This document shows positions 52,314 to 59,483 of a stretch of DNA of 64,000 nt, in pieces. The notes beneath the pieces were generated by a model. The model did no database searches. It had not been told where the DNA came from and saw only the letters and a list, made by a program, of their open reading frames with translations. Positions within the stretch are counted from its first letter, which is position 1, and each line of letters begins with the position of its first letter. The position numbers and the translations under genes were made by a program. The DNA is from Paracoccaceae bacterium (lineage in GTDB: Bacteria; Pseudomonadota; Alphaproteobacteria; Rhodobacterales; Rhodobacteraceae), in the NCBI GenBank assembly GCA_014872875.1, contig WKFI01000011.1, positions 124,001 through 188,000 of the forward strand, in the 5' to 3' direction.

Positions 52314-53064
52314 ATTCGGCGATCTGGCGGCGATCCGCGCCGGTCAGGGGCCCACTGTTCTGCTGTTGCATGGCGTGGGTCTGCGGGCCGAGGCGTGGAA
52401 CGCCCAGATCGACGCCCTGTCGGACAACTTTTCGGTCATTGCACCCGACATGGCCGGTCACGGGAGCAGCAGCGCCTTTCCCGGCACCCCGACCTTGCGC
52501 GACTACGCCGACAGGATCGCGCATGCATTGACCGCACCGTTGTTGATTGCGGGGCATTCCATGGGGGCGATGATCGCGCTGGATCTGGCAATCCGCTATC
52601 CCGATCTGGTGCAGGGCGTTGCGGCACTGAATGCGATTTACCGACGGACACCGGATGCCGCACAGGCGGTCCGAGCCCGCGCGGCCGCCCTGCCCTTGGA
52701 CACCGTCGCTGACCCTTCGGCCCCCATTGAACGCTGGTTCGGCACCACGCCCAGCGCCGAGGCCGAAGCCTGCCGCACGTGGCTGACCTCGGTTTCACCA
52801 CTGGGGTACAAAGCCGCCTACACGGTGTTCGCACAGGAAGACGGCCCATCGGACGACGGGCTGAAAACCCTGCGTGCCCCGACCTTGTTCCTGACCGGCC
52901 GTCTCGAGCCCAACTCCACCCCGGCCATGTCCAGTGCAATGGCGCATCTGGCCCCGCACGGGCGCACAGCCGTTATCGAAGACGCCGCACATATGATGCC
53001 CATGACCCACCCGGACCAGACGAACGCCCATCTCATCCGCTTCTTTCAGGAGTGCCTGTCATGA
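52285..53064 (+). CDS. Alpha/beta-fold hydrolase
   Basis: A 259-residue alpha/beta hydrolase. Oxyanion/lid start VLLLHGVGLRAEAW, the nucleophile elbow GHSMGA (Ser near residue 94), and the C-terminal histidine in EDAAHMMPMTHP are seen; an Asp in the TGRLEPNS region may complete the triad. The start at 52285 follows AGGAG and overlaps the preceding gene. In the related pyrimidine (Rut) pathway a RutD hydrolase of the same fold acts on the product of the flavin monooxygenase; a comparable role, hydrolysis of an amide or ester intermediate, is inferred here. Its stop overlaps the next start as ATGA. Confidence 0.87.
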   Translation: MTWTTRPRSEFGDLAAIRAGQGPTVLLLHGVGLRAEAWNAQIDALSDNFSVIAPDMAGHGSSSAFPGTPTLRDYADRIAHALTAPLLIAGHSMGAMIALDLAIRYPDLVQGVAALNAIYRRTPDAAQAVRARAAALPLDTVADPSAPIERWFGTTPSAEAEACRTWLTSVSPLGYKAAYTVFAQEDGPSDDGLKTLRAPTLFLTGRLEPNSTPAMSSAMAHLAPHGRTAVIEDAAHMMPMTHPDQTNAHLIRFFQECLS

Positions 53065-53975
53065 CCAACTTGGACCCTCGCGATCTGCGCACTGCCTTTG
53101 GCAGCTTCATGACCGGTGTCACCGTGGTCACCGCGCTGGATGCAGATGGCACGCCCTTTGGCTTTACGGCCAATTCCTTCTCGTCGGTCTCACTCGACCC
53201 GCCGCTTCTGCTGGTCTGTCCGGGGCGGTTCCTGTCCAGCTTCCTGGTGTTCGAAGCGTGTAGCCATTTCGCGATCAGCGTACTGGCCGAAGGGCAGGAA
53301 GACGTGTCCAACACGTTTGCCCGTTTCAAAGGCGACCGGTTCGCCCAGGTCGAAACCCAAACCGATCAGAACAGTGTTCCTTTTGTCGCCGGAGCTGCAG
53401 CGCGGTTCTCCTGCAAGACGGCTCAGGTCGTCCCGGCGGGCGATCATATCGTCCTCATGGGCCAGGTGCAGGAATTCGAATGCTCCGGCAAACCCGGGCT
53501 GGGTTATGCCAACGGTCAGTACTTCAGCCTCGGGCTGGAGCGAGCTGCCAGCGCCACCGACAAGACCGGTCTGCGCAGCGTGGCTGGCGCGATCATAGAA
53601 CGGGACGGGCAGGTTCTGCTTCAGGATACACCCCACGGCCTCGCCCCACCCCAACTGGACGTGCAAGGCCGCGCCGGGGTGCGTGACAGTCTTGGTGCAC
53701 ATCTGAACGGGCTGGGTCTGAATATCATGCTGGACCGGGCTTATTCGGTGTTCGACGATCAATCCGCCGGCGTCCACTATACCTATTTTCTGGCCCGCGC
53801 CGAAGACGACACCACTCCCGCAAGCGCCCGCTATGTCCCGATTACGGACCTCCCCAATCAGACCTTCTGCTCTCCGGCCCATGCCTCAATGCTGACCCGC
53901 TTTGCCCTGGAACATCAAACGCAGAGCTTCGGTCTCTATGTCGGTGACGAACACGGTGGCGACATCCACCGCTAA
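53061..53975 (+). CDS. FMN reductase (RutF/DIM6-like) with degenerate Nudix-like C-terminal domain
   Basis: A 304-residue protein. Residues 1-160 are a flavin reductase domain of the HpaC/RutF type (MTNLDPRDLRTAFGSFMTGVTVVT, GFTANSFSSVSLDPPLLLVC, DHIVLMGQVQEFE), which would supply reduced FMN to the luciferase-like monooxygenase encoded next. Residues about 170-304 form an extra domain: GLRSVAGAIIERDGQVLLQDT resembles the first strands of a Nudix fold, but the Nudix box that should follow (GX5EX7REUXEEXGU) lacks its glutamates, so hydrolase activity is unlikely. Stand-alone family members are about 160-190 aa. ATGA coupling with the hydrolase. Confidence 0.82.
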   Translation: MTNLDPRDLRTAFGSFMTGVTVVTALDADGTPFGFTANSFSSVSLDPPLLLVCPGRFLSSFLVFEACSHFAISVLAEGQEDVSNTFARFKGDRFAQVETQTDQNSVPFVAGAAARFSCKTAQVVPAGDHIVLMGQVQEFECSGKPGLGYANGQYFSLGLERAASATDKTGLRSVAGAIIERDGQVLLQDTPHGLAPPQLDVQGRAGVRDSLGAHLNGLGLNIMLDRAYSVFDDQSAGVHYTYFLARAEDDTTPASARYVPITDLPNQTFCSPAHASMLTRFALEHQTQSFGLYVGDEHGGDIHR

Positions 53976-53991
53976 GACAAAGGAACATCAT

Positions 53992-55026
53992 ATGGAATTC
54001 TCGCTTTTCGCGCATATGGAGCGCATGTCCCCCGACCAGTCCCACGAAGCCCTCTGGGAGGAGTTCGTCACCCTGTGCCAGATGGCGGACGAAGGTGGCA
54101 TGCGGGCGGTCTGGACGGGCGAACACCACGGTATGGAGTTCACTATCGCCCCCAATCCCTTCCTGTCGCTCGTGGACCTGTCGCACAGGACCAAGAACCT
54201 GCGGCTGGGCACCGGTACCGTGATCGCGCCGTTCTGGCATCCGATCCGGCTGGCGGGTGAAGCTGCCATGACCGATCTGATCACCGGCGGGCGGGTCGAA
54301 TTGGGCATCGCGCGTGGAGCTTATTCGTATGAATACGAACGGATGATGCCGGGGTTGGACGCCTGGGACGCAGGCCAGCGGATGCGTGAAACCACCCCCC
54401 TGTTGCGGCAGCTGTGGAAGGGCGATTGCGCCCATGAAGGCGAATTCTACAGCTTCCCCTCCACCACCTCGGCCCCCAAACCGTTGCAACCCGAAGGTCC
54501 GCCGATCTGGATCGCTGCTCGTGACCCGAACAGCCATGAATTTGCGGTGCAGAACGGGTTCAACGTGCAGGTCACGCCGCTCTGGCAGGGCAATGAGGAG
54601 ATTGAAACCCTGATGGGCCGGTTCAACGACGCCTGCGCCACCCATGACGGTCCTCGCCCCAAGATCATGCTGCTGCACCACACCTATGTGGCTTCTGATG
54701 CCGATGATGCGGCGCGGGCAGCGCAAGAAATGAGCAAGTTCTATTGCTATTTTGGCGCTTGGTTCCAGAACAAGCGCCCTGTCACCCAAGGCCTGATCCA
54801 GGAACTCACGCCCGAGGAAATGGCCGCCAATGAACTGATGTCGCCGGAAAACCTGATGCGCGACCTGACCATCGGCACGGCACAGCAGGTTATTGACCGG
54901 ATCAAACGCTACGAAGACCTTGGCTATGACGAGTTTTCGCTGTGGATCGACAGCGGCATGACCAGCCAGCGCAAGCGAGACTCGCTGGCGCGCTTCCTGA
55001 ACGATGTCATGCCGGCCTTCAGCTAA
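53992..55026 (+). CDS. LLM-class flavin-dependent monooxygenase (luciferase-like)
   Basis: A 344-residue bacterial-luciferase-like (LLM) monooxygenase. MEFSLFAHMERMSPDQSHEALWEEF, the active-site EHH (VWTGEHHGMEFT), LGTGTVIAPFWHPIRLAGEAAMTDLITGGRVELGIARGAY and the C-terminal IGTAQQVIDRIKRYEDLGYDEFSLWI are typical. AAGGA precedes the ATG at 53992. With the flavin reductase upstream it forms a two-component FMNH2-dependent monooxygenase, a type known for ring cleavage of uracil (RutA), pyridine and other N-heterocycles, and for C-S or C-N bond cleavage. Which substrate is used here cannot be read. Confidence 0.9.
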   Translation: MEFSLFAHMERMSPDQSHEALWEEFVTLCQMADEGGMRAVWTGEHHGMEFTIAPNPFLSLVDLSHRTKNLRLGTGTVIAPFWHPIRLAGEAAMTDLITGGRVELGIARGAYSYEYERMMPGLDAWDAGQRMRETTPLLRQLWKGDCAHEGEFYSFPSTTSAPKPLQPEGPPIWIAARDPNSHEFAVQNGFNVQVTPLWQGNEEIETLMGRFNDACATHDGPRPKIMLLHHTYVASDADDAARAAQEMSKFYCYFGAWFQNKRPVTQGLIQELTPEEMAANELMSPENLMRDLTIGTAQQVIDRIKRYEDLGYDEFSLWIDSGMTSQRKRDSLARFLNDVMPAFS

Positions 55027-55036
55027 GGGATCAAAA

Positions 55037-56515
55037 ATGTCCGATAAACCCCATTACCAACTTTTCATTGACGGCACCTGGTGCGACGGCAGCACCGGGC
55101 AGATCCTGCATTCCCAAAACCCCGCCACAGGGCAGGATTGGGCCAGCTTTGCCTGCGCCTCTCCCGACGATGTGGATCGCGCTGTAGCCGCCGCCAAACG
55201 TGCTCTGGATGACCCCGCATGGCGCGACATGACCCAAACGGCACGGGGCAAGCTGCTCTATCGTCTGGCAGAGCTGGTCGAAGAGCATGCCGAAGTCATT
55301 GGCCGGATTGAGACCACCGACAGCGGCAAGCTGCTGGCCGAGACTGCCAGCCAAACAAAATACGTGGGTGACTATTACCGCTACTATGCCGGGCTGGCCG
55401 ACAAGATCGAAGGCGCGGTTCTGCCCATCGACAAGCCCGACATGCATGTCTTCACCTCCCGCGTGCCCATCGGCGTTGTCGCGGCCATCGTGCCATGGAA
55501 CGCGCAGATGTTCCTGACCGCAACCAAGCTGGGCCCGGCGCTGGCGGCAGGCTGTACCGTGGTCTTGAAGGCATCAGAGATGGCCCCGGCACCGATGCTG
55601 GAATTTGCCCGGCTGATCGAACAGGCGGGCTTTCCGCCCGGCGTCGTTTCGGTCATCACCGGTGACGCTCAGGGTTGCGCCATCCCGCTGACCCGCCACC
55701 CGGACGTGGACCGCATCGCCTTTACCGGCGGGCAGGAAACCGCGAAACACGTGATCCGCAATTCTGCCGAGAACTTTGCCGTGACCAGTCTGGAACTTGG
55801 TGGCAAGTCCCCAATCCTTGTCTTTGAAGACGCCGATCTGGAAAGCGCTGCCAATGGCCTGATCGCTGGCAATTTCGGCGCCTCGGGGCAGTCCTGCGTC
55901 GCAGGCACGCGGGGATTGGTGCATCGCTCTGTGCTGGAGGAGCTGGCCACAAGGATCGAACAGAAAAGCCGTGACATCATTGTCGGCGACCCGCTCGAAG
56001 CCGCAACTCATGTCGGCCCTCTGTGTACCGCAGCTCAGGTTGATCGTATCCGCGAAACTCTGGCAATGGCGCGTGAACAGGGCGCGACGGTCCGCTTTGG
56101 CGGTGCGCCGCTGGACCGCCCCGGCAACTTCATGGCGCCCACTCTGGTCGAATGCCCTGATGCGGGGATCGAGACGCTCAAGGTCGAGATGTTCGGTCCC
56201 GTGATGTCGCTGATGCCGTTCGACACCGAAGACGAAGCCATCGCGTTGGCCAATTCCACGCCGTATGGGTTGGGGTCTGGGGTCTTCACCCAGAACATTG
56301 CCCGTGCGCATCGGGTGTCGAACCGTATCCGGTCGGGCATCTGCTGGGTCAACACCTACCGGGCCGTGTCCCCCATCGCACCGTTCGGCGGGTTCAACCA
56401 GTCGGGCTATGGTCGCGAGGCCGGAACCGAGGCGATCCTGGATTACACGCGCACGCGTACCACTTGGATCAACACGTCGGATCAACCCATGGCAAACCCG
56501 TTTGTCATGCGGTGA
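55037..56515 (+). CDS. NAD(P)-dependent aldehyde dehydrogenase
   Basis: A 492-residue aldehyde dehydrogenase superfamily enzyme. The catalytic Glu lies in TSLELGGKSPILVFED, the catalytic Cys in FGASGQSCVAGTR, and the N-terminal substrate signature is PWNAQMFLTATKLGPALAAG; the C-terminal FGGFNQSGYGREAGTEAI is standard. Start is the ATG at 55037, 10 bp after the monooxygenase stop, with AAGGGA upstream. It should oxidise the aldehyde (for example a semialdehyde) produced by ring or C-N cleavage to an acid. It is the last gene of the five-gene operon and is followed by a terminator. Confidence 0.92.
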   Translation: MSDKPHYQLFIDGTWCDGSTGQILHSQNPATGQDWASFACASPDDVDRAVAAAKRALDDPAWRDMTQTARGKLLYRLAELVEEHAEVIGRIETTDSGKLLAETASQTKYVGDYYRYYAGLADKIEGAVLPIDKPDMHVFTSRVPIGVVAAIVPWNAQMFLTATKLGPALAAGCTVVLKASEMAPAPMLEFARLIEQAGFPPGVVSVITGDAQGCAIPLTRHPDVDRIAFTGGQETAKHVIRNSAENFAVTSLELGGKSPILVFEDADLESAANGLIAGNFGASGQSCVAGTRGLVHRSVLEELATRIEQKSRDIIVGDPLEAATHVGPLCTAAQVDRIRETLAMAREQGATVRFGGAPLDRPGNFMAPTLVECPDAGIETLKVEMFGPVMSLMPFDTEDEAIALANSTPYGLGSGVFTQNIARAHRVSNRIRSGICWVNTYRAVSPIAPFGGFNQSGYGREAGTEAILDYTRTRTTWINTSDQPMANPFVMR

Positions 56516-56516
56516 A

Positions 56517-56535
56517 GAACGGGCGTGCCCGTTTT
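56517..56535 (+). terminator. Terminator after the aldehyde dehydrogenase gene
   Basis: AACGGGC-GT-GCCCGTT followed by TTC on the plus strand, 2 bp after the stop; on the minus strand it also lies just beyond the convergent GFA gene. Confidence 0.6.
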
Positions 56536-56549
56536 CAAAACAAGCAGGG

Positions 56550-56933
56550 TCAGGTCTCGGTTGGCCTGTCCCACGGCTGAGCTGAATGGGAATTGATGAC
56601 CTTGGAAGGTTGATAGGCTGACGGGTCGCTCAACGATGCAGCGTGGACATAAACCCGGTCCGCCATCCGTGCGCTTCTCCGCGTCAGGGGTGACCCGCAA
56701 TTGCTGCAAAATCCACTCCAGGTTGGTCGCCCGGACCCTCCGGTCATTTCAAACTGCCGATAGGGCCCGTCAAACTCAAACGACGACGCGACCAGCGGCA
56801 TCATTTCCGAATGCCCAGCCCCCGTAATCTGCTGGCAGTCCCGGCAGTAGCAACGGAACATGGGCGCGTCATGGCGGGTACCGGAATACTGAACTGCCCC
56901 GCATTTGCACTGACCTTTCACAATCTCCGCCAC
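56550..56933 (-). CDS. GFA (glutathione-dependent formaldehyde-activating)/CENP-V family protein
   Basis: A 127-residue GFA-family zinc-binding protein starting at a GTG (56933). The zinc-ligand cysteines are arranged as CKC (residues 9 and 11), CYCRDC (28-33) and CSNC (about 75-78), as in the mss4-like fold. Most GFA-fold proteins do not act on formaldehyde, and no specific function can be assigned. It is convergent with the aldehyde dehydrogenase gene and divergent from chaC (about 177 bp). Confidence 0.85.
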   Translation of the reverse strand: MAEIVKGQCKCGAVQYSGTRHDAPMFRCYCRDCQQITGAGHSEMMPLVASSFEFDGPYRQFEMTGGSGRPTWSGFCSNCGSPLTRRSARMADRVYVHAASLSDPSAYQPSKVINSHSAQPWDRPTET

Positions 56934-57110
56934 GTGCCTGCACTCCCTTTATTTTTGGACCATTACTTTGCCACCGATACCCAAATTCTATGGACGCCCG
57001 GGAAACCTAGTCAACGCGAGGCTGCGGAACACTGAGAGTTGGCGGCCAATCTGGCCGCGAAATCAAAATCCCCTCTGGTTCTTCGGACGCAATTCCGGCT
57101 TTATGGCCTC

Positions 57111-57848
57111 ATGCCCTTTGCCGACCATGTCTTCCGCCACACCCCCGCCCTGCGCGGCAGGATTACACCACCTGATACCTCCGAAATGCGCTTTGGCCTG
57201 GACCGGTTCGACGAACTGGATGTGCAGGCGCAGGAGGAGGGATGGCCACCCGGCTGGCGCATGGATCACGATGAACGCGAGGCCAACCGGCAAGCGGTGT
57301 TGTCAGGTCGGTTTGACCGGGATCTTTGGGTCTTTGCCTACGGATCCCTGATCTGGGATCCCGCTGTCCAGGTCGAGGAATACCGCTATGGTGCCCTCCC
57401 CGGCTGGCGCCGCAGCTTCTGTATGAAACTGGAAGGGGGTCGGGGCACCCATGAACGCCCCGGCTTGATGGCCGCACTGGACGCGGGCGGGCATTGCGAC
57501 GGAGTCGTGATCCGCATCAAGGCCAAGCTGGTCGATCAGGAGACCCGCTTCATGTGGCACCGCGAGATGTTTTCCGGCTCCTATCGCCCGACTTTCCACC
57601 AGGTCACCACGCCTCAAGGCCCGGTCGAGGCGCTGGCTTTCCTGATGGATACAAGCAATCCCCGTTACATGCCGAACCTGTCAGAAGACATCACCGCCCG
57701 AATGATCGCCCGGGCCGAAGGCAATCTGGGTCCCAATTTCGATTATCTGGACGCCATGGTACGCCATCTGGACGAGCTGGGCATCCGCGACGACGACATG
57801 CATCGCCTCCACATTCTGGCCGGGGCTTATCGGGCCGAAACCCCATGA
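57111..57848 (+). CDS. chaC: ChaC-like gamma-glutamylcyclotransferase
   Basis: A 245-residue ChaC-family gamma-glutamylcyclotransferase, which in known cases cleaves glutathione to 5-oxoproline and Cys-Gly. The BtrG/GGCT-like core begins with DLWVFAYGSLIWDP (the substrate-binding YGSL), followed by GWRRSFCMKLEGGRGTHERPGLMAALD and MWHREMFSGSYRP with the catalytic Glu. I use the ATG at 57111; an upstream TTG at 57039 would extend it by 24 unconserved residues, and neither has a strong ribosome binding site. A bidirectional terminator follows. Confidence 0.88.
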   Translation: MPFADHVFRHTPALRGRITPPDTSEMRFGLDRFDELDVQAQEEGWPPGWRMDHDEREANRQAVLSGRFDRDLWVFAYGSLIWDPAVQVEEYRYGALPGWRRSFCMKLEGGRGTHERPGLMAALDAGGHCDGVVIRIKAKLVDQETRFMWHREMFSGSYRPTFHQVTTPQGPVEALAFLMDTSNPRYMPNLSEDITARMIARAEGNLGPNFDYLDAMVRHLDELGIRDDDMHRLHILAGAYRAETP

Positions 57849-57859
57849 TCCGAGCAGAT

Positions 57860-57886
57860 TGGCAGGGGACACATTATCCCCTGCCA
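57860..57886. terminator. Bidirectional terminator between chaC and the SYLF gene
   Basis: TGGCAGGGGA and TCCCCTGCCA form a perfect 10-bp stem with a 7-base loop, 12 bp after each of two convergent stop codons; GTTTC follows on the plus strand. Confidence 0.75.
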
Positions 57887-57897
57887 GTTTCTCGAAC

Positions 57898-58893
57898 TTA
57901 CTCGAATTCCAGCGGACGGATGCGGGTGCCTTCGACGGTCCAGTTCGCCATCAGGCCCTTTTCGTCGAACACGAACGCCACCGTATCCACCTTGAGGTTT
58001 GTTGTATCGGCCTCTGCCGTTGCTCCGGCCTCGAAGATCGCGATGGAGCCGTCCACACCCAGCTCATAGCCGCGGCTGTCCAGGAACTTCTGCAACGCCT
58101 CATCGGTCATGAACATCACAACATAGCCATAGGTCTGCACCCCGGCCTGCGCGCCAAAGGACAGCGACGTGGTCCGGTAATGGCCATTGATGACCTCGCG
58201 GTTTGCCAGCACACCATTGCCGCCTTCGCCGCCAATACCCAGGCCCGCCTTGGTAATCTCGGGGAAGATCAATGCCGATTTGGCCTGCTCGGAATACTCG
58301 ACTGCCCGCTTGCTGTCGGCCATCAAACGGCGCCAGGCATCAATTGCTGCCACGTCCAACGCCGCCCGCTTGGCATTATCGGTCAGTTGTTCGACGGCCA
58401 GGCTATGGGCCTCGCAATCGCGCGTTGCGGCCATCGCCTTGAACGTGCCATCCAGGCTCAGCTTGATCGGGTTGTCCCCATCGGGATTGATCGTCAGTAC
58501 ATATTTGCGCGCCAACGCGTCGCCGAAGGCCGGGTTGTTTGCCTCGGCATACCCGCCCTTATAGCCTTCCTGATAATCCCCCGTTGCTGTGCCATAGAAC
58601 AGCTCTCCGTCCAGATCAAAGGTCACATCCCGGCTGACGCCCCCGATCACGTTGACGTCTTCATCCTTGGTATACACCCCGACGAAGCCGAACTCGGCAC
58701 CCGCCTCGGTCTTGCCGATGCGGATCAGGTATCCGTCCTCGTTCACCTTCTCCATGATGCAACCGCCGCGGTCCAGATCGCGCTGGATGTTCCAGCCCTC
58801 GACTGTCTGAACCGGCACTTGCAGGTCTTCGGCCCAAGCCCCCGTTGCAAATGCCGCAGCCACAGCAGCGGACAACATTCCCTTTGTATTCAT
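57898..58893 (-). CDS. Exported SYLF (Ysc84-like lipid-binding) domain protein
   Basis: A 331-residue exported protein. Start is the ATG at 58893 (GGGAGAAG upstream); residues 1-21 form a signal peptide ending GAWA. Residues 25-180 are an unrecognised N-terminal region. Residues about 190-270 match the SYLF domain: YSEQAKSALIFPEITKAGLGIGGEGGNGVL, then GAQAGVQTYGYVVMFMTDEALQKFL. SYLF proteins bind phospholipids in eukaryotes; bacterial ones are exported and of unknown function. The N-terminal extension makes it longer than common bacterial YSC84 proteins. It lies downstream of, and on the same strand as, the MscS gene group, about 86 bp from the helical protein gene. Confidence 0.8.
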   Translation of the reverse strand: MNTKGMLSAAVAAAFATGAWAEDLQVPVQTVEGWNIQRDLDRGGCIMEKVNEDGYLIRIGKTEAGAEFGFVGVYTKDEDVNVIGGVSRDVTFDLDGELFYGTATGDYQEGYKGGYAEANNPAFGDALARKYVLTINPDGDNPIKLSLDGTFKAMAATRDCEAHSLAVEQLTDNAKRAALDVAAIDAWRRLMADSKRAVEYSEQAKSALIFPEITKAGLGIGGEGGNGVLANREVINGHYRTTSLSFGAQAGVQTYGYVVMFMTDEALQKFLDSRGYELGVDGSIAIFEAGATAEADTTNLKVDTVAFVFDEKGLMANWTVEGTRIRPLEFE

Positions 58894-58979
58894 GTCTTCT
58901 CCCTCCAAAATTCAGTGCTCAAAAGTCTAGGGCGGCCCGGCCCCCGGACCACCTTTTCCTGCCAAAGCCCGATAAGGGC

Positions 58980-59483
58980 TTATTCAGCTGTTTTCAGAAT
59001 ATCGTGCAGCTCCTGCATTTTCTGGTCGAACAGTTCCGGCGTAGCCTGGATTTGCTCCAGCACGGCCACAATCCGATCCTTGGTCGCTTGCTCCAGCGAG
59101 CTTGCGGCCACTGCTTCCTTTGCCTTGTCCAGATCGAAGCCCTCGGATGTCAGAATACCGCTATCCTCCCAGGCTTTTGCCAGCGCCAGCGCCTCTGCAC
59201 TGAAGGCTGTTGCCTGGGTTGAGATCCGGTCGGCCAGGCTTGTGGCCACCTCCTCTGCCTGCTCTGCCAGTTCGTTGGCCGCATCCTCGGCCTGGGATTG
59301 CAGGTCTTCGCCCGCCTGCCTGACACCATCCGAGATCGCCTCTCCGGCCTCTTGCAACGAGTCGCCTGCGGACTGGACGGCATCTTCCAGCCGTTCCTGT
59401 GGCGTCGGTTCCGGGCGGTTCATCACTGCCACCACGGCAACGACGACGACACCTACCACGACACCAATTACAGTTCTGTTCAT
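58980..59483 (-). CDS. Membrane-anchored helical hypothetical protein
   Basis: A 167-residue protein with one N-terminal membrane anchor (MNRTVIGVVVGVVVVAVVAV) and then an alanine/glutamate/glutamine-rich amphipathic helical region (residues 28-105) with loose 11-residue periodicity (SAGDSLQEAGE..., QAGEDLQSQAED..., ELAEQAEEVA...), as in apolipoprotein-like or LEA-like proteins. Not assigned to a named family. It overlaps the stop of the MscS gene (ATGA at 59480-59483), so the two are translationally coupled and the products may act together in the inner membrane. Confidence 0.7.
   Translation of the reverse strand: MNRTVIGVVVGVVVVAVVAVMNRPEPTPQERLEDAVQSAGDSLQEAGEAISDGVRQAGEDLQSQAEDAANELAEQAEEVATSLADRISTQATAFSAEALALAKAWEDSGILTSEGFDLDKAKEAVAASSLEQATKDRIVAVLEQIQATPELFDQKMQELHDILKTAE

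Noticed and set aside
51714-56515. Naming the monooxygenase operon rut
   Set aside because: RutB (isochorismatase-like), RutC (RidA-like), RutE and a RutG permease are absent and an aldehyde dehydrogenase and PF06684 protein are present, so pyrimidine use is not supported.
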